Shown here: piece after piece, positions 37,713 to 38,049 of the stretch
Layout: every line of letters starts with the position of its first letter
Numbering within the stretch: the first letter of the stretch is position 1
NCBI RefSeq assembly: GCF_903946935.1
Contig: NZ_CAJAXH010000243.1
Span: forward strand, 1-38,049
DNA: 38,049 nt
Direction: 5' to 3'
DNA from: an uncultured Thiodictyon sp.
Lineage (GTDB): Bacteria > Pseudomonadota > Gammaproteobacteria > Chromatiales > Chromatiaceae
The notes under the pieces: model-generated
What the model was told of the DNA's origin: nothing
Seen by the model: the letters and a program-made list of their open reading frames with translations, nothing else
Database searches by the model: none
Translations under genes and position numbers: made by a program

Positions 37713-37895
37713 GATGGACATGGACAGGGCAGTTGTCACGCCAAGGCGCCAAGCTCGCCAAGGTGTTTCAGTGTGTTATCAGCATTGGGCCATTGCTCCG
37801 GCGGCTGATCTGGAGGTTAACCTATCTTGTGGTCTTTCTTGGCTAGCTTGGCGCCTTGGCGTGAGCAATTGCCGGATTTAGGATGAACTTGCAAC
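37713..37895. repeat. TCACGCCAAGG palindromic repeat, copy E
   Basis: Core 37736-37864 (129 bp), with one change in the right arm (CTTGGCTAGCTTGG). The conserved TCCGGCAATTGC flank is on the right (reverse strand), so orientation is as in B. It begins 3 bp after the lexA stop and may end the lexA transcript. Confidence 0.88.
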
Positions 37896-38049
37896 AACTG
37901 CTTGGGCGGCGCCAGGGCGGAACCGTTCTAGCCAGGACTCTCTGTTGCAACCGGCGGTTGTCCGCAACACTGGACAACGCCAGGTGGCCCGGGTATAAAG
38001 CACGTCGGTCCCCTTACTGTCCGAGGCCCCGTGCGTGAACCTTCGTGAG
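37896..38049. other. No recognisable feature to the window end
   Basis: After repeat E the last 154 bases show no supported reading frame; the GTG near 38031 stops within a few codons. A short inverted pairing (GTTGTCC at 37967-37973 with GGACAAC at 37973-37979) is visible. It may be the promoter region of a gene beyond the window. Confidence 0.4.

Noticed and set aside
37896-38049. tRNA or start of a new gene at the right edge
   Set aside because: No cloverleaf could be drawn and the only start codon near the end is followed at once by a stop.

Overview
The window reads as chromosome of a high-GC gammaproteobacterium. Gene orders typical of that class support this: aroA-cmk-rpsA-ihfB, DUF2065-hisZ-purA, yceD-rpmF-plsX-fabHDG-acpP-fabF-pabC-mltG-tmk-holB-pilZ-tatD, and grxD next to rnt. 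A member of the Chromatiales (purple sulfur bacteria and relatives) is my best guess from overall feel and repeat content, but nothing here proves it. Almost everything is housekeeping. The accessory or unexpected material is at the left edge (1-2019), in the transporter/Mur-ligase block (8106-14160) and in the intergenic repeats.

Layout. 1-132 is the C-terminal tail of a REP-associated tyrosine transposase. 427-1729 is a membrane-protein gene split by a 114-bp MITE-like element flanked by CTAG duplications. It is translationally coupled to a small secreted protein with the cysteine spacing of an animal-type peritrophin-A chitin-binding domain (CBM14). 2081-3265 (minus) carries an unrecognised P-loop-like protein and the ribosome-associated RNA-binding protein YhbY. 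3528-7831 (plus) is aroA-cmk-rpsA-ihfB. 8106-11150 (plus) is a complete TRAP transporter (dctPQM). 11499-14160 (plus) is a MurE-like ligase outside any division/cell-wall cluster, followed by a DAACS-family symporter that lacks two family-defining charged residues. grxD and rnt converge at 14262-15461, mlaA and pyrC overlap tail to tail at 16567-16573, and pckG (GTP-dependent PEP carboxykinase) is at 17823-19688.

From 36739 down to 19863 the genes all lie on the minus strand: nth, DUF1841, queG, DUF2065, hisZ, purA, yceD, rpmF, plsX, fabH, fabD, fabG, acpP, fabF, pabC, mltG, tmk, holB, pilZ, tatD. Many neighbours overlap by 1-14 nt, so long co-transcribed and translationally coupled blocks are likely. 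The core is fatty-acid and phospholipid initiation (plsX, fabH, fabD, fabG, acpP, fabF), with ribosome (rpmF), folate (pabC), cell-wall (mltG) and replication (tmk, holB) genes attached. lexA lies divergently at 37030 with its own SOS box touching the start codon.

Repeats are the most distinctive feature. Five copies (A-E) of an approximately 180-bp palindromic unit, with a 129-130-bp core bounded by 27-bp inverted arms that begin TCACGCCAAGGCGCCAAG, sit in five different intergenic gaps. One of them fills the whole tmk-holB spacer. Comparing cores with flanks shows that in copy D the core is inverted relative to its own flanks, as if the segment between the arms had flipped. At least three other dispersed inverted-repeat families are present (11218-11326, 19699-19737, 23009-23112).
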